A stretch of DNA of 33,275 nt from Porticoccaceae bacterium (GTDB lineage: Bacteria > Pseudomonadota > Gammaproteobacteria > Pseudomonadales > Porticoccaceae), in contig JAHRWI010000181.1 of the NCBI GenBank assembly GCA_019090225.1, positions 1 through 33,275 of the forward strand. The letters are read 5' to 3'. Made by a program: the position numbers and the translations under genes. Below the pieces are notes generated by a model. The model was not told where the DNA came from. It saw nothing but the letters and a program-made list of their open reading frames with translations, and did no database searches. Below are positions 17,434 through 26,064 of the stretch, in pieces (position 1 is the stretch's first letter; each line of letters opens with the position of its first letter).

Positions 17434-17472
17434 CGCGTCCTGTGTGATCCCCTCCACAGGACGCGCCTTTTT
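17434..17472 (+). terminator. Rho-independent terminator after ftsZ
   Basis: Perfect 11-bp stem (CGCGTCCTGTG at 17434-17444 pairing with CACAGGACGCG at 17455-17465), ten-base loop, then CC and TTTTT at 17468-17472. It is located 13 bases after the ftsZ stop, and marks the end of the dcw transcript. Confidence 0.92.
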
Positions 17473-17507
17473 GTGCTCGCTAGTGGGTAGAGGGTGGCGA
17501 AGGGTTT

Positions 17508-17516
17508 TGCTACTAT
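17508..17516 (+). promoter_or_regulatory. Possible extended -10 promoter for lpxC
   Basis: TGCTACTAT (TG at 17508-17509, TACTAT at 17511-17516) matches an extended -10 element 30 bases before the lpxC start. It lies between the ftsZ terminator and lpxC, where a new promoter is needed. No convincing -35 is visible at 16-18 bases upstream, so this is tentative. Confidence 0.4.
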
Positions 17517-17546
17517 GCGCGCCTGATTGCCTAGAATTCGTTACGA

Positions 17547-18461
17547 GTGATAAAACAGCGCACATTAAATAACACTATTCGTGCTACCGGTGTCGGTTTA
17601 CATACCGGTGAGAAGGTGTACCTGACCTTAAAGCCGGGGCCGGTAAACTCTGGAATTTTGTTCCGGCGCATCGATCTCGACCCCATTGTTGAAATAGAAG
17701 CTAAAGCGGTGAACGTCGGAGATACCACTCTGTCAACATCGCTGGTCAATGGCGATGTACGTGTTTCCACAGTAGAGCACCTGTTGTCGGCCATGGCTGG
17801 CCTGGGTATAGACAACGCAATTATTGATGTTACCTCCGCAGAATTGCCGATTATGGATGGCAGTGCGGGGCCTTTTGTATTTCTTATCCAGTCGGCAGGC
17901 ATTGTCGAGCAGGCTGCGCCGAAGAAATTTATCCGTATCAAGTGTCCGGTCAAGGTCCAGGAAGACGATAAAACAGCTATGTTTGAACCCTACGATGGCT
18001 TCAAAGTTAGCTTTGCCATCGATTTTGATTACCCGGTATTTCGTGATCGTAGCTTGAAAGCCTCAGTGGATTTCTCCAGCACCTCTTTTGTCAAAGAAGT
18101 CAGCCGCGCGCGTACCTTCGGATTTATGCACGAAATAGAGTATTTGCGTTCCAAGGGTCTGGCCCGTGGCGGCAGTATGGACAATGCGATAGTCGTCGAC
18201 GAAAACTGTATTTTGAATGAAGACGGCTTGCGCTACGAAGATGAATTTGTCAAACACAAAGTGCTTGACGCCATTGGAGATCTCTATTTGCTGGGCTATA
18301 GCCTGATTGGTGCCTTTGAAGCCTACAAGTCCGGGCACGCACTCAATAATGCCTTGTTGCGAGAGTTGTTATCTCAGGAAGATGCCTGGGAAATAGTGAC
18401 CTTTGAAGAAGATGACCTGAATGCACCGATATCCTACGTAAAGCCCTTGCTCGCCAGTTAG
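17547..18461 (+). CDS. lpxC: UDP-3-O-acyl-GlcNAc deacetylase LpxC
   Basis: A zinc metalloamidase that catalyses the committed step of lipid A synthesis. It has 304 residues, almost identical in length to E. coli (305). The GTG start gives MIKQRTLNNTIRATGVGLHT, the canonical N-terminus. Zinc ligands H78 (VEHLLSAMAG), H237 and D241 (HKVLDAIGD) are in place, with catalytic H264 in KSGHALNN. The ribosome binding site is weak. The gene is preceded by the ftsZ terminator and so is probably transcribed separately from the dcw cluster. Confidence 0.97.
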   Translation: MIKQRTLNNTIRATGVGLHTGEKVYLTLKPGPVNSGILFRRIDLDPIVEIEAKAVNVGDTTLSTSLVNGDVRVSTVEHLLSAMAGLGIDNAIIDVTSAELPIMDGSAGPFVFLIQSAGIVEQAAPKKFIRIKCPVKVQEDDKTAMFEPYDGFKVSFAIDFDYPVFRDRSLKASVDFSSTSFVKEVSRARTFGFMHEIEYLRSKGLARGGSMDNAIVVDENCILNEDGLRYEDEFVKHKVLDAIGDLYLLGYSLIGAFEAYKSGHALNNALLRELLSQEDAWEIVTFEEDDLNAPISYVKPLLAS

Positions 18462-18530
18462 ACCTGGGTAACTAGTAGGTGTGGATATTAATGATATGAG
18501 CCTGAGAATAAGAGAAACGCAAGTCTAACC

Positions 18531-19451
18531 ATGAAAATCATACTCCTTGATGCCTGGCAGGGCAGAACCGTCGCGCTGAGCGTGAACAGCTGGGCCAAAG
18601 CCTTGTTGTCTCTATGTGTCCTGGGTCTTCCTCTAGGTCTGGGTGCTGCTATAGGTTTAAGTAGTGGGGATGAGAGTGATGGGCTGGTCGCTGAACTTGA
18701 GGTACTTGAAGCTCAATTGAACTCACAAAAAGATTTGCTTGCCGAAGGTCGTACACAGGCGGTACATCAGCTTGCAGCGTATTCCTCCCGCCTGGCGGAA
18801 ATGCAGGCGCGGGTGGTTCGGCTTGATGCCCTGGGTGAACGTATTACCGATATCGCAGGGCTGGATAGTGGTGAGTTTGATTTTGCTAAACCTCCGGCAG
18901 TCGGCGGGCCGAGCGAAAATGAGTCTGATTCCGCAGGCCCGCAGGACATCGAATCATTTTACGCGGAACTGGATGCTCAGTTGGAAGACCGTGAGCGTCA
19001 GTTAGGTTTGCTCAAAATCATGATGGTTGATCGCGAGTTTAAGCGTGAAAGCACTGTCGCCGGTTTGCCGGTCAAAAAAGGCTGGATGTCCTCGGCTTAT
19101 GGTATGCGGCGCGATCCTTTCCACGGCAAAAAAACCTGGCACAAAGGTATCGATATTGCGGGTAAGGATGGCACTTCGGTCATTGCAGTTGCGGGTGGAA
19201 TTGTTACTCGCTCCGAAACTAAATCAGGCTATGGTGAGCTGGTTGAAATCGATCACGGCAATACTCTGGTCGCTCGTTACGCGCATAATAAACAAAACCT
19301 GGTCAAAGTTGGCGACCTTGTAAAGAAAGGTCAGGTGATTGCGCTTATGGGCAGTACCGGGCGTTCCACCGGCCCTCACGTGCATTTCGAAGTCTATAAA
19401 AATGGCCGTCATGTCGACCCCGCTAGCTATATTCGGCGTACTATTCGTTGA
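18531..19451 (+). CDS. Membrane-anchored M23 family metallopeptidase
   Basis: 306 residues: a short cytoplasmic start, one hydrophobic segment at about residues 22-43, a helical coiled-coil-like stretch (about 52-110 and 140-175) and a C-terminal LytM/M23 domain (about 180-300). The zinc and active-site residues are present as H204-x3-D208 (HKGIDIAG) and H283-x-H285 (GPHVHFEV), so it looks catalytically competent rather than an EnvC/NlpD-like degenerate activator. Such enzymes cleave peptidoglycan crosslinks in the periplasm. It sits between lpxC and secA, where E. coli has secM and where, from memory, P. aeruginosa also has an M23 gene. The exact substrate is unknown. Confidence 0.9.
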   Translation: MKIILLDAWQGRTVALSVNSWAKALLSLCVLGLPLGLGAAIGLSSGDESDGLVAELEVLEAQLNSQKDLLAEGRTQAVHQLAAYSSRLAEMQARVVRLDALGERITDIAGLDSGEFDFAKPPAVGGPSENESDSAGPQDIESFYAELDAQLEDRERQLGLLKIMMVDREFKRESTVAGLPVKKGWMSSAYGMRRDPFHGKKTWHKGIDIAGKDGTSVIAVAGGIVTRSETKSGYGELVEIDHGNTLVARYAHNKQNLVKVGDLVKKGQVIALMGSTGRSTGPHVHFEVYKNGRHVDPASYIRRTIR

Positions 19452-19454
19452 TAA

Positions 19455-19498
19455 ACTCGTATCGTCGTTGTTGGTATAACGAATCGAGTAGTTTTTTT
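19455..19498 (+). terminator. Likely terminator or attenuator upstream of secA
   Basis: An imperfect hairpin: ACTCG (19455-19459) pairs with CGAGT (19485-19489), with a further inner stem of TCGT/ACGA or TCGTT/AACGA. It is followed by seven T residues at 19492-19498. The stem starts three bases after the M23 gene stop and ends 31 bases before the secA ATG. It could end the lpxC-M23 transcript or act as an attenuator in the secA leader. Confidence 0.55.
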
Positions 19499-19529
19499 CA
19501 CAACGGGTAAATCAGGGTCGAGGACCATC

Positions 19530-22370
19530 ATGGTCGCTAAGGTATTTAAAAAAGTTTTCGGAACAAAAAATGATCGTGAGCTACGTCGCTTGCGGAAGGT
19601 TGTCAGCGCCGTAAATGATGTAGCAGCAACTACGGAGGCGCTTAGCGATAGCGAACTACGCCAACAAACCGACATCTTCCGGGCTCGTTTCGAGTCCGGC
19701 TCAAGTCTGGATGAGCTGCTTCCTGAAGCCTTTGCCGCAGTGCGTGAGTCGGCCAGTAGAACCCTTGGTATTCGACATTTCGATGTCCAGTTGATTGGTG
19801 GCCTGGTGCTTCACGAAGGCAAAATAGCCGAGATGCGCACCGGTGAAGGTAAAACCCTGGTGGCTACCCTTGCCGCCTATTTGAATGCCCTGTCGGGTTC
19901 CGGCGTGCACATTGTCACCGTCAATGATTATCTGGCGCGACGTGATGCCGAATGGATGGCCCCGGTTTATAACGCATTGGGTATGAGCGTCGGAATTATT
20001 CAGTCTTATACAGGACCCGGCCAGCCGAATTCCTTTGTCATAAAGCCTGTTCCGGAAGAGTCTGATGATCACCAAATTGAGACCACAGAAGTCGCGTCTC
20101 GCCAGCAAGCCTATGCCGCTGATATTACCTACGGCACCAACAATGAATTCGGTTTTGATTACCTCCGTGACAACATGGTGCTGCATTTGCAGGAAAAAGC
20201 TCAGCGCGAGTTGGGCTTTGCCATCGTTGACGAAGTTGACTCGATCCTGATCGATGAATCTCGCACTCCGCTGATTATTTCCGGCACTGCTCAGGATAGT
20301 TCTGCCCTGTACAAGCGTATCAACGCGGTTGTGCAACTGCTAGCCGTTGGTCAGGTGATTGAGCAAGATGAGGCGAAGAACGTTTCCGTGCTCTACGATT
20401 CGCCTGAAGTCGATGGTGATTTTGTTATTGATGAAAAAACCCGGCAGGTGGAATTAACCGAGCAGGGCCACGAAAAAATAGAGGACATTCTGGAGGGTGA
20501 AGGTTTATTGGGTGAAGGCGAAAGCCTTTATCAACCAGCCCATCTGGGCCTGTTACATCATGTCCATAATGCGCTGCGCGCTCACCATTTGTTTCATAAA
20601 GATGTTGAATACATCGTCCAGGAAGCCGAGGTGGTTCTGATCGATGAACACACGGGCCGGACAATGGCTGGACGCAGGTTGTCAGAGGGTTTACATCAGG
20701 CCATTGAAGCCAAAGAAGGAGTGCAAATTCAGAGTGAAAGCCAAACCCTGGCTTCCACCACTTTCCAGAATTACTTCCGTATCTACGATAAATTGTCGGG
20801 CATGACCGGTACGGCTGACACTGAGGCCTTTGAATTTCAGCAGATTTACGGTTTACAGGTAGTGGTGATCCCCACTAATCAGAATGTTGCCCGTGAAGAC
20901 TATAACGATCTAATTTTTCTGACCCAGGAAGAAAAATTTGAAGCTGTGATTGAAGATATTCGTTCCTGTATCGAGAAAAATGCGCCGGTATTAGTGGGTA
21001 CTGCCTCGATAGAATCATCCGAGTTGATGTCCGGATTATTAACTAAAGCCAAAATCCGGCATCAGGTACTGAATGCTAAATTCCACGAAAAAGAGGCGGG
21101 AATTATCGCCGAAGCAGGTCGACCCGGCGCGGTGACCATCGCCACCAACATGGCCGGTCGCGGTACCGATATTGTGCTCGGTGGTAACTGGGAGGCCCAG
21201 GTGAGTGCCCTGGCTCAGGCCAGCCAGGCGCAGATCGACACGATTAAAGCCGAGTGGCAGGAAAACCATCGTCAGGTCATCGAAGCCGGTGGCTTGCATA
21301 TTCTCAGCACCGAGCGCCATGAGTCCCGTCGTATCGATAATCAGTTGCGTGGCCGCGCAGGCAGGCAGGGTGATCCAGGGGTGTCGCGGTTTTATTTGTC
21401 TATGGAAGATAATTTAATGCGCCTGTTCGCTTCCGACCGCGTCAAAAATATGATGCGCGCCATCGGTATGGAAAAGGGCGAGGCTATCGAGCACCGCATG
21501 GTGACTAACGCCATCGAAAAAGCCCAGCGTAAAGTCGAAGGTAGGAATTTCGATATCCGCAAGCAACTGCTTGAATACGACGATGTTGCCAACGACCAGC
21601 GTAAGGTGGTCTATGAGCAGCGCAATGAACTGCTCGGCGCTGATGATATCTCCGACATGATCACGGAGGTTCGTCACGATGTTATCAATACTGTGATTAA
21701 CCACTCTATTCCTCCCCAATCTTTGCACGAGCAATGGGCTGTTGAAGACCTGGAAACTGATTTAAATACCGAATTTAATTTTAAATTACCGATTCAGCAC
21801 TGGCTTGATGAGGATGAGCGACTCAATGAAGAGGGTCTCCGAACGCGGATACTGGACGAAGCCGACAAGGTCTATCAGCAGCGCGCTGGCGAGATCGGTC
21901 CCGAAATACGGAACCTTGAAAAACAGGTGATGTTGCAGGTTCAGGATAATTTCTGGAAAGAACATCTCTCGAGTATCGATCATCTTCGCCAGGGCATTGG
22001 TCTGCGTGCCTATGCCCAGAAAAACCCCAAACAGGAATACAAACGCGAGTCCTTCGAGTTGTTCCAGGAAATGCTGGAGAACATTAAGCTCGAAACTGTG
22101 CGCTTTCTCAGTCGCGTCGAAATCCGCAAGCCGGAAGATATCGAAGAGCTGGAGCGCCAGCGCGTAGAACAACAACGTTTGCAGCAAGTGGCCTTTGAAC
22201 ACGCTCAAGCCTCTGCTCTGTCAGCAAGTGGGGGTGTGGGTAACTCCTCCGAGACTACTGTTGCCGATGGTAAGACCTTCACCCGGACCGGCGATAAGGT
22301 GGGTCGCAACGAGCCCTGCCCCTGTGACTCAGGGAAAAAATATAAGCACTGTCACGGTAAACTCGCTTAG
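19530..22370 (+). CDS. secA: Protein translocase motor ATPase SecA
   Basis: An ATP-driven motor that pushes preproteins through SecYEG. It has 946 residues against 901 in E. coli. Walker A MRTGEGKT is at 102-109, the DEAD-type Walker B segment VDEVDSILIDESRTPLIISG near 230, NMAGRGTDIVLGG near 545 and RIDNQLRGRAGRQGDPG near 595. The C-terminal zinc motif is C-P-C-x8-C-H (CPCDSGKKYKHCHG), with Asp where Gly is usual. Part of the extra length is an approximately 30-residue insertion (PNSFVIKPVPEESDDHQIET) between IQSY and the conserved AYAADITYGTNNEFGFDYLRD. A U-tract hairpin precedes the gene. Confidence 0.98.
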   Translation: MVAKVFKKVFGTKNDRELRRLRKVVSAVNDVAATTEALSDSELRQQTDIFRARFESGSSLDELLPEAFAAVRESASRTLGIRHFDVQLIGGLVLHEGKIAEMRTGEGKTLVATLAAYLNALSGSGVHIVTVNDYLARRDAEWMAPVYNALGMSVGIIQSYTGPGQPNSFVIKPVPEESDDHQIETTEVASRQQAYAADITYGTNNEFGFDYLRDNMVLHLQEKAQRELGFAIVDEVDSILIDESRTPLIISGTAQDSSALYKRINAVVQLLAVGQVIEQDEAKNVSVLYDSPEVDGDFVIDEKTRQVELTEQGHEKIEDILEGEGLLGEGESLYQPAHLGLLHHVHNALRAHHLFHKDVEYIVQEAEVVLIDEHTGRTMAGRRLSEGLHQAIEAKEGVQIQSESQTLASTTFQNYFRIYDKLSGMTGTADTEAFEFQQIYGLQVVVIPTNQNVAREDYNDLIFLTQEEKFEAVIEDIRSCIEKNAPVLVGTASIESSELMSGLLTKAKIRHQVLNAKFHEKEAGIIAEAGRPGAVTIATNMAGRGTDIVLGGNWEAQVSALAQASQAQIDTIKAEWQENHRQVIEAGGLHILSTERHESRRIDNQLRGRAGRQGDPGVSRFYLSMEDNLMRLFASDRVKNMMRAIGMEKGEAIEHRMVTNAIEKAQRKVEGRNFDIRKQLLEYDDVANDQRKVVYEQRNELLGADDISDMITEVRHDVINTVINHSIPPQSLHEQWAVEDLETDLNTEFNFKLPIQHWLDEDERLNEEGLRTRILDEADKVYQQRAGEIGPEIRNLEKQVMLQVQDNFWKEHLSSIDHLRQGIGLRAYAQKNPKQEYKRESFELFQEMLENIKLETVRFLSRVEIRKPEDIEELERQRVEQQRLQQVAFEHAQASALSASGGVGNSSETTVADGKTFTRTGDKVGRNEPCPCDSGKKYKHCHGKLA

Positions 22371-22463
22371 TCGAAAGTGATCGATCATGGCCATTTATTT
22401 AACTACACAAAGTGTGAGATTGCGGTTTATGGCGCCAGGGATTAAAGCGCTGAGGACTATCCA

Positions 22464-23690
22464 ATGGCGGTAGGCAGCGGCAAACTTGCAGAAATTTTTC
22501 CAGTGGCAGGTTTTCGTTTGGGTACGACGAGCGCCGACATCAAAACACCAGGGCGCAATGACCTGGTGTTAATGGAGCTTGCAGCGGGCAGTGCAGTGGC
22601 CGCAGTATTTACCGGCAACGCCTTTTGCGCCGCACCCGTACAGGTAGCCAAAAACCACCTGGCGGCGGCTGGTCAAGCCGATGAATGTATTCGTTATTTG
22701 ATTACCAATACCGGCAATGCCAATGCTGGTACGGGAGCGTCGGGGCTGCATGATGCGCTCACTGTCTGTAAGTCTGTTGCTGGATTTTCCGGAGTGGAGC
22801 CTTTTCAGGTGCTACCTTTCTCCACAGGCGTGATCGGTGAACCGCTCCTTGTCGATAAAATAACAGAAGCCATACCCTCTGCGTTCGAAGCGCTCGATAA
22901 CAATACCTGGCTTGAAGCGGCCGAGGGGATACTGACTACAGATACCCGGCCCAAAGCGGTGAGTCGCCAGCTCAAACTCGGCGGCAAGCTGATTACCATC
23001 AGCGGTATTTCCAAAGGCGCAGGGATGATCAAGCCGAACATGGCGACTATGCTGGCCTATATTGCTACAGATGCCTGCGTTGAGCAGACTCAATTACAAG
23101 ATGTACTTGGCCGGGCGGTGGAGAAGTCTTTCAATCGCATTACCGTAGATGGCGATACCTCGACCAACGATAGCCTGGTACTGGTGGCAACCGGAGCTAG
23201 CGAGGCTTTTATTATGGCGCAGGCTGACATCGAACTGTTCGAGGAGGCGCTTGAATCAGTTTGCGTGGCACTCGCGCAGGCGATCATCAAAGATGGCGAA
23301 GGCGCAACCAAGTTTATTGAAGTCATTGTCAGCGGTGGTATCGACTATAAAGAATGTATGGATGTCGCCTACGCGGTAGCGGAATCGCCCCTGGTTAAGA
23401 CCGCGCTTTTTGCGTCAGATCCTAACTGGGGCAGAGTGCTGGCTGTGGTGGGGCGGGCTGGTGTGCCAAATCTGGCTGTCGATGATGTGAAGATATGGTT
23501 CGATGATGTGCTGATTGCCGAGCAGGGGGGTCGTGCGCTCAGTTATACCGAAGTTCAAGGTCAGCGAGTGATGGACCAGGAAGAGTTTGCTATCAAGATA
23601 GACCTGGCCCGTGGTGACTGTACTGAAACCATTTGGACCACTGATTTATCCTACGATTATATTCGCATCAATGCAGAATATCGGACATGA
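22464..23690 (+). CDS. argJ: Glutamate N-acetyltransferase / amino-acid N-acetyltransferase ArgJ
   Basis: ArgJ recycles the acetyl group from N-acetylornithine to glutamate in the cyclic arginine pathway; bifunctional forms can also use acetyl-CoA. It has 408 residues. The self-cleavage site is in KPNMATML: the nucleophile is T195, with A194/T195 as the expected cut. The oxyanion-hole STGVIGEPL block (near 120), TVDGDTSTNDS (near 225) and terminal YIRINAEYRT are intact. GAGG at 22452-22455 supports ATG 22464. Whether it is mono- or bifunctional cannot be told from sequence inspection. It overlaps the Nudix gene by four bases, while E. coli has no argJ in this interval. Confidence 0.96.
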   Translation: MAVGSGKLAEIFPVAGFRLGTTSADIKTPGRNDLVLMELAAGSAVAAVFTGNAFCAAPVQVAKNHLAAAGQADECIRYLITNTGNANAGTGASGLHDALTVCKSVAGFSGVEPFQVLPFSTGVIGEPLLVDKITEAIPSAFEALDNNTWLEAAEGILTTDTRPKAVSRQLKLGGKLITISGISKGAGMIKPNMATMLAYIATDACVEQTQLQDVLGRAVEKSFNRITVDGDTSTNDSLVLVATGASEAFIMAQADIELFEEALESVCVALAQAIIKDGEGATKFIEVIVSGGIDYKECMDVAYAVAESPLVKTALFASDPNWGRVLAVVGRAGVPNLAVDDVKIWFDDVLIAEQGGRALSYTEVQGQRVMDQEEFAIKIDLARGDCTETIWTTDLSYDYIRINAEYRT

Positions 23691-24160
23691 ACGTTGATGC
23701 TGGTACTCCTGATGCTACTGGTGCCGGTGGTTTTGCTGTGGAAGGCTCGTCGAAAAATGATATAGCACGTATCCATGTGGTGGCAGGGGTTATTTATAAT
23801 CCTGAGCGGGATAAAATATTGATCGCCAAACGGCCGGCCGATAGTCACCAGGGCGGTTTGTGGGAATTCCCCGGTGGTAAGGTCGCGGCGGGTGAGTTGG
23901 CCTATCAAGCTTTGTGTCGTGAACTGCGGGAAGAGCTAGCGATCGGAGTGACTGCCGCAACGCCACTACTTAGCGAAAGCTACGATTACCCCGATAAAAA
24001 TATACAACTCGAAAGCTGGATAGTGGAAGGTTTTACCGGCTCGGCTACGGGCAATGAAGGGCAAGAGATAGCGTGGGTGGCTTTGAGTGACCTGGGAGCT
24101 TACGATTTTCCGGCGGCGAATCGCTCGATTCTTGATCAGATTCGAAGACCATCCGTTTAG
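23687..24160 (+). CDS. mutT: MutT-type 8-oxo-dGTP diphosphatase (Nudix)
   Basis: A Nudix hydrolase expected to remove 8-oxo-dGTP from the nucleotide pool. The core starts at about residue 28 (IHVVAGVIYNPERDKILIAKR). WEFPGGK and the Nudix box G-x5-E-x7-REL-x-EE-x-x-I are present, with Ala at the usual Gly position near the box end (EELAI). It has 157 residues against 129 for E. coli MutT. The excess is a low-complexity N-terminal stretch (DAGTPDATGAGG) that may not be translated if a later start is used. ATG 23687 overlaps the argJ stop (ATGA). Position next to yacG-coaE matches the E. coli mutT locus. Confidence 0.9.
   Translation: MNVDAGTPDATGAGGFAVEGSSKNDIARIHVVAGVIYNPERDKILIAKRPADSHQGGLWEFPGGKVAAGELAYQALCRELREELAIGVTAATPLLSESYDYPDKNIQLESWIVEGFTGSATGNEGQEIAWVALSDLGAYDFPAANRSILDQIRRPSV
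23696..23725 (+). repeat. Two 15-bp units in the mutT N-terminal extension
   Basis: GATGCTGGTACTCCT (23696-23710) followed by GATGCTACTGGTGCC (23711-23725) encode DAGTP and DATGA. There are only two units, so the signal is weak. It has the same period and a similar location (a non-conserved protein end) as the repeats in the dcw genes. Confidence 0.4.
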
Positions 24161-24238
24161 GTTAAAAGACGCTCAGCTTAAGAATTGATTTTGCCGGTAG
24201 GCGCGGGGTTTTGTGGGAATCGTGTGCCGATCTGTGGA

Positions 24239-24478
24239 CTAATACTGATCTAACTCGCCGCCTGTACTGGCATCGCTAAAAGAGCCATCAAGACTATCGT
24301 CCAAATTATCCCCGTTACTATGCTGGGTTTGCCCGGCAATACGATGGGTCTCGTTTGCCCAGTCGCCAAAATCTATTTGTTTGCAGCGGGCTGAGCAGAA
24401 CGGTCGGTGGGGGTATTTATTATTCCAATGCACCGGCTTTTTACATTCTGGACATTGCAAAACAATGTTGTTTGTCAT
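24239..24478 (-). CDS. yacG: DNA gyrase inhibitor / zinc protein YacG
   Basis: A small zinc-binding protein; the E. coli homologue binds GyrB and inhibits gyrase. It has 79 residues with the four zinc ligands C9-x2-C12 (QCPECKKPV) and C28-x3-C32 (FCSARCKQIDFGDWANE). The acidic Ser/Asp-rich C-terminal tail (about residues 52-79) is longer than in the 65-residue E. coli protein. The start overlaps the coaE stop by four bases. It is the last gene of the pilBCD-coaE-yacG unit and converges on mutT with 78 bases between them. I see no clear terminator in that gap. Confidence 0.95.
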   Translation of the reverse strand: MTNNIVLQCPECKKPVHWNNKYPHRPFCSARCKQIDFGDWANETHRIAGQTQHSNGDNLDDSLDGSFSDASTGGELDQY

Positions 24479-25095
24479 GGGGCGTTTGTTGCTGCTTTCT
24501 CAGCAGCCAGTTGCAGGTATTTTTGGTGGAGCGCCTGTACGGGTTCAAGCAATGCTTCGAGGGAGGCATTGTTATCAATCACGTCATCGGCTCTTGTTAA
24601 GCGCAATTCCCGCGACATTTGAGCGCTAATGATGGCTTTAATTTGTTCGGGGGTGTTGCCGTCTCGCGCTGATGCCCGGTCAATTTGGGTCTGTTCTTCG
24701 ACATCCACCACCAGTGAGCAGTCGGCCATTTCATGTTGCGTGGTTTCCAGCAAAAGCGGAGATTCCAATATGGCGTAGGGGCTTTCTGCACTGGCTAGTT
24801 CGTCGGCTATCCACTGGCCAATGGCGGGGTGCAAGAGTTGCTCAAGCCAGAGACGCTCATCCTCAGTGTCAAAAATAATTTGGCGTAGTGCCGCTCGATC
24901 CAGGGTGCCATCATCCAGTAGAGTCGCTTCACCAAAGTGATCAGCGATGGCCTGCAATGCGGGAGTGCCCGGTTCAACGACTCTTCGCGCGGCGATGTCT
25001 GCATCGACAACCTGAATGCCATGTTCACGAAATAGCGCTGCGACTGCACTTTTACCGCTGCCGATGCCGCCGGTGAGTCCAACAATATATTTCAT
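24475..25095 (-). CDS. coaE: Dephospho-CoA kinase CoaE
   Basis: This kinase phosphorylates the 3'-OH of dephospho-CoA ribose, the last step of CoA synthesis. It has 206 residues, the same length as E. coli. The N-terminal P-loop GLTGGIGSGKS (Walker A at residues 9-16) is followed by VVDADIAARRVVEPG, HPAIGQWI and the nucleoside-binding SRELRLTRADDVIDN segment. It lies 85 bases after pilD, and the gap holds a perfect TATAAT, so it may have its own promoter as well as reading from pilBCD. Confidence 0.97.
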   Translation of the reverse strand: MKYIVGLTGGIGSGKSAVAALFREHGIQVVDADIAARRVVEPGTPALQAIADHFGEATLLDDGTLDRAALRQIIFDTEDERLWLEQLLHPAIGQWIADELASAESPYAILESPLLLETTQHEMADCSLVVDVEEQTQIDRASARDGNTPEQIKAIISAQMSRELRLTRADDVIDNNASLEALLEPVQALHQKYLQLAAEKAATNAP

Positions 25096-25146
25096 AGAAT
25101 CTCAAAGCTATTTGATTGCTTACTTAATTAATGATCGAGTTAGCTA

Positions 25147-25152
25147 ATTATA
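25147..25152 (-). promoter_or_regulatory. Candidate -10 box for coaE-yacG
   Basis: The - strand reads TATAAT here, 52 bases upstream of the coaE ATG, in an AT-rich 85-base gap after pilD. A sequence close to TTGACA is not evident 16-18 bases further upstream, so this is a plausible but unproven promoter. It would make an essential gene independent of pilus gene expression. Confidence 0.42.
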
Positions 25153-25180
25153 CGAGCAAGCTTAATTTAAAACGCCCTGT

Positions 25181-26062
25181 TCAGAAAGTGCTTAAATAGC
25201 TTGAGGTGATTTTTTCGCCAGCCAGCAGGGCAATCCAGCCAGCGATGGCAAGGTAGGGGCCAAAGGCGATGGCATTTTGTCGGTCTTTTTTCTGAAGCAG
25301 TAATATCAGCGTGCCAATCACGACGCCAACCACAGAGGATAATAAAACAATTAAGGGCAATTGCTGCCAGCCTAGCCAGGCACCCAGGGCCGCCAGAAGT
25401 TTAAAATCACCGTGGCCCATACCTTCTTTGCCAGTGATGAGTTTGAAGGCCCAGTAGACGCTCCACAGCGATAGGTAACCAGCGGCAGCACCAATTACCG
25501 CGCTGCTTAGATCGGTATAAACACCTCCAGTGTTGATGAGTAAACCGAGCCATAAAAGTGGTAGGGTAAGATTGTCGGGTAACAATTGATGGTTCAGATC
25601 AATGCCGGTTAAGGCGATCAACATCCAGGTAAATAAAAGTGCGAAGAGACCTTGCCCAGTAAAACCAAAATGAAAAATAACAAATGCAGACATTAAACCG
25701 CAGACTAGTTCGACGGCTGGGTACCGGATAGATATAGCAGCGGAACAGGCTTTGCATTTACCCCGTAATATCAGATAGCTGATCACCGGAATATTTTGCC
25801 AGGGCTTAATCAGTGTTTCGCAGTGAGGGCATCGCGAAGGTGGGTGTACCAGGCTAAATTTGTTGCTGGGCTGCTTGGTGGGGTCGTGGTCTAACTCAGG
25901 TTTCTGTCCCAGGAAGTCCAGGGCTTCGGAGCGCCAGGCCAGTTGCAATTGCAATGGCAGCCGGTAAATAACGACGTTCAGAAAGCTGCCAATAAGCAGG
26001 CCAAATACTAATGCAACGGTCGCTAGTATCTCTATGGGATAAGATTCGATTCCACCGGTCAT
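25181..26062 (-). CDS. pilD: Prepilin peptidase / N-methyltransferase PilD
   Basis: A bifunctional membrane aspartyl protease that cuts the prepilin leader after Gly and methylates the new N-terminal Phe. It has 293 residues with about eight hydrophobic helices. The cytoplasmic N-terminal domain keeps the four-Cys cluster CPHC and CKAC (about residues 74-107). The two catalytic Asp are in TGIDLNHQLLPD and the GHGDFK (GxGD) motif near residue 213. The substrate pilin gene is about 3.4 kb away. It starts two bases after the pilC stop, within one operon. Confidence 0.97.
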   Translation of the reverse strand: MTGGIESYPIEILATVALVFGLLIGSFLNVVIYRLPLQLQLAWRSEALDFLGQKPELDHDPTKQPSNKFSLVHPPSRCPHCETLIKPWQNIPVISYLILRGKCKACSAAISIRYPAVELVCGLMSAFVIFHFGFTGQGLFALLFTWMLIALTGIDLNHQLLPDNLTLPLLWLGLLINTGGVYTDLSSAVIGAAAGYLSLWSVYWAFKLITGKEGMGHGDFKLLAALGAWLGWQQLPLIVLLSSVVGVVIGTLILLLQKKDRQNAIAFGPYLAIAGWIALLAGEKITSSYLSTF

Positions 26063-26064
26063 AC

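Noticed and set aside
19701..20336. 211-codon - strand ORF inside secA
   Set aside because: Long open antisense frame within a strongly conserved gene; its sequence has no recognisable domain.
24355..24629. Three overlapping + strand ORFs of 71-82 codons
   Set aside because: They are antisense to yacG and the end of coaE, both of which have clear conserved motifs.
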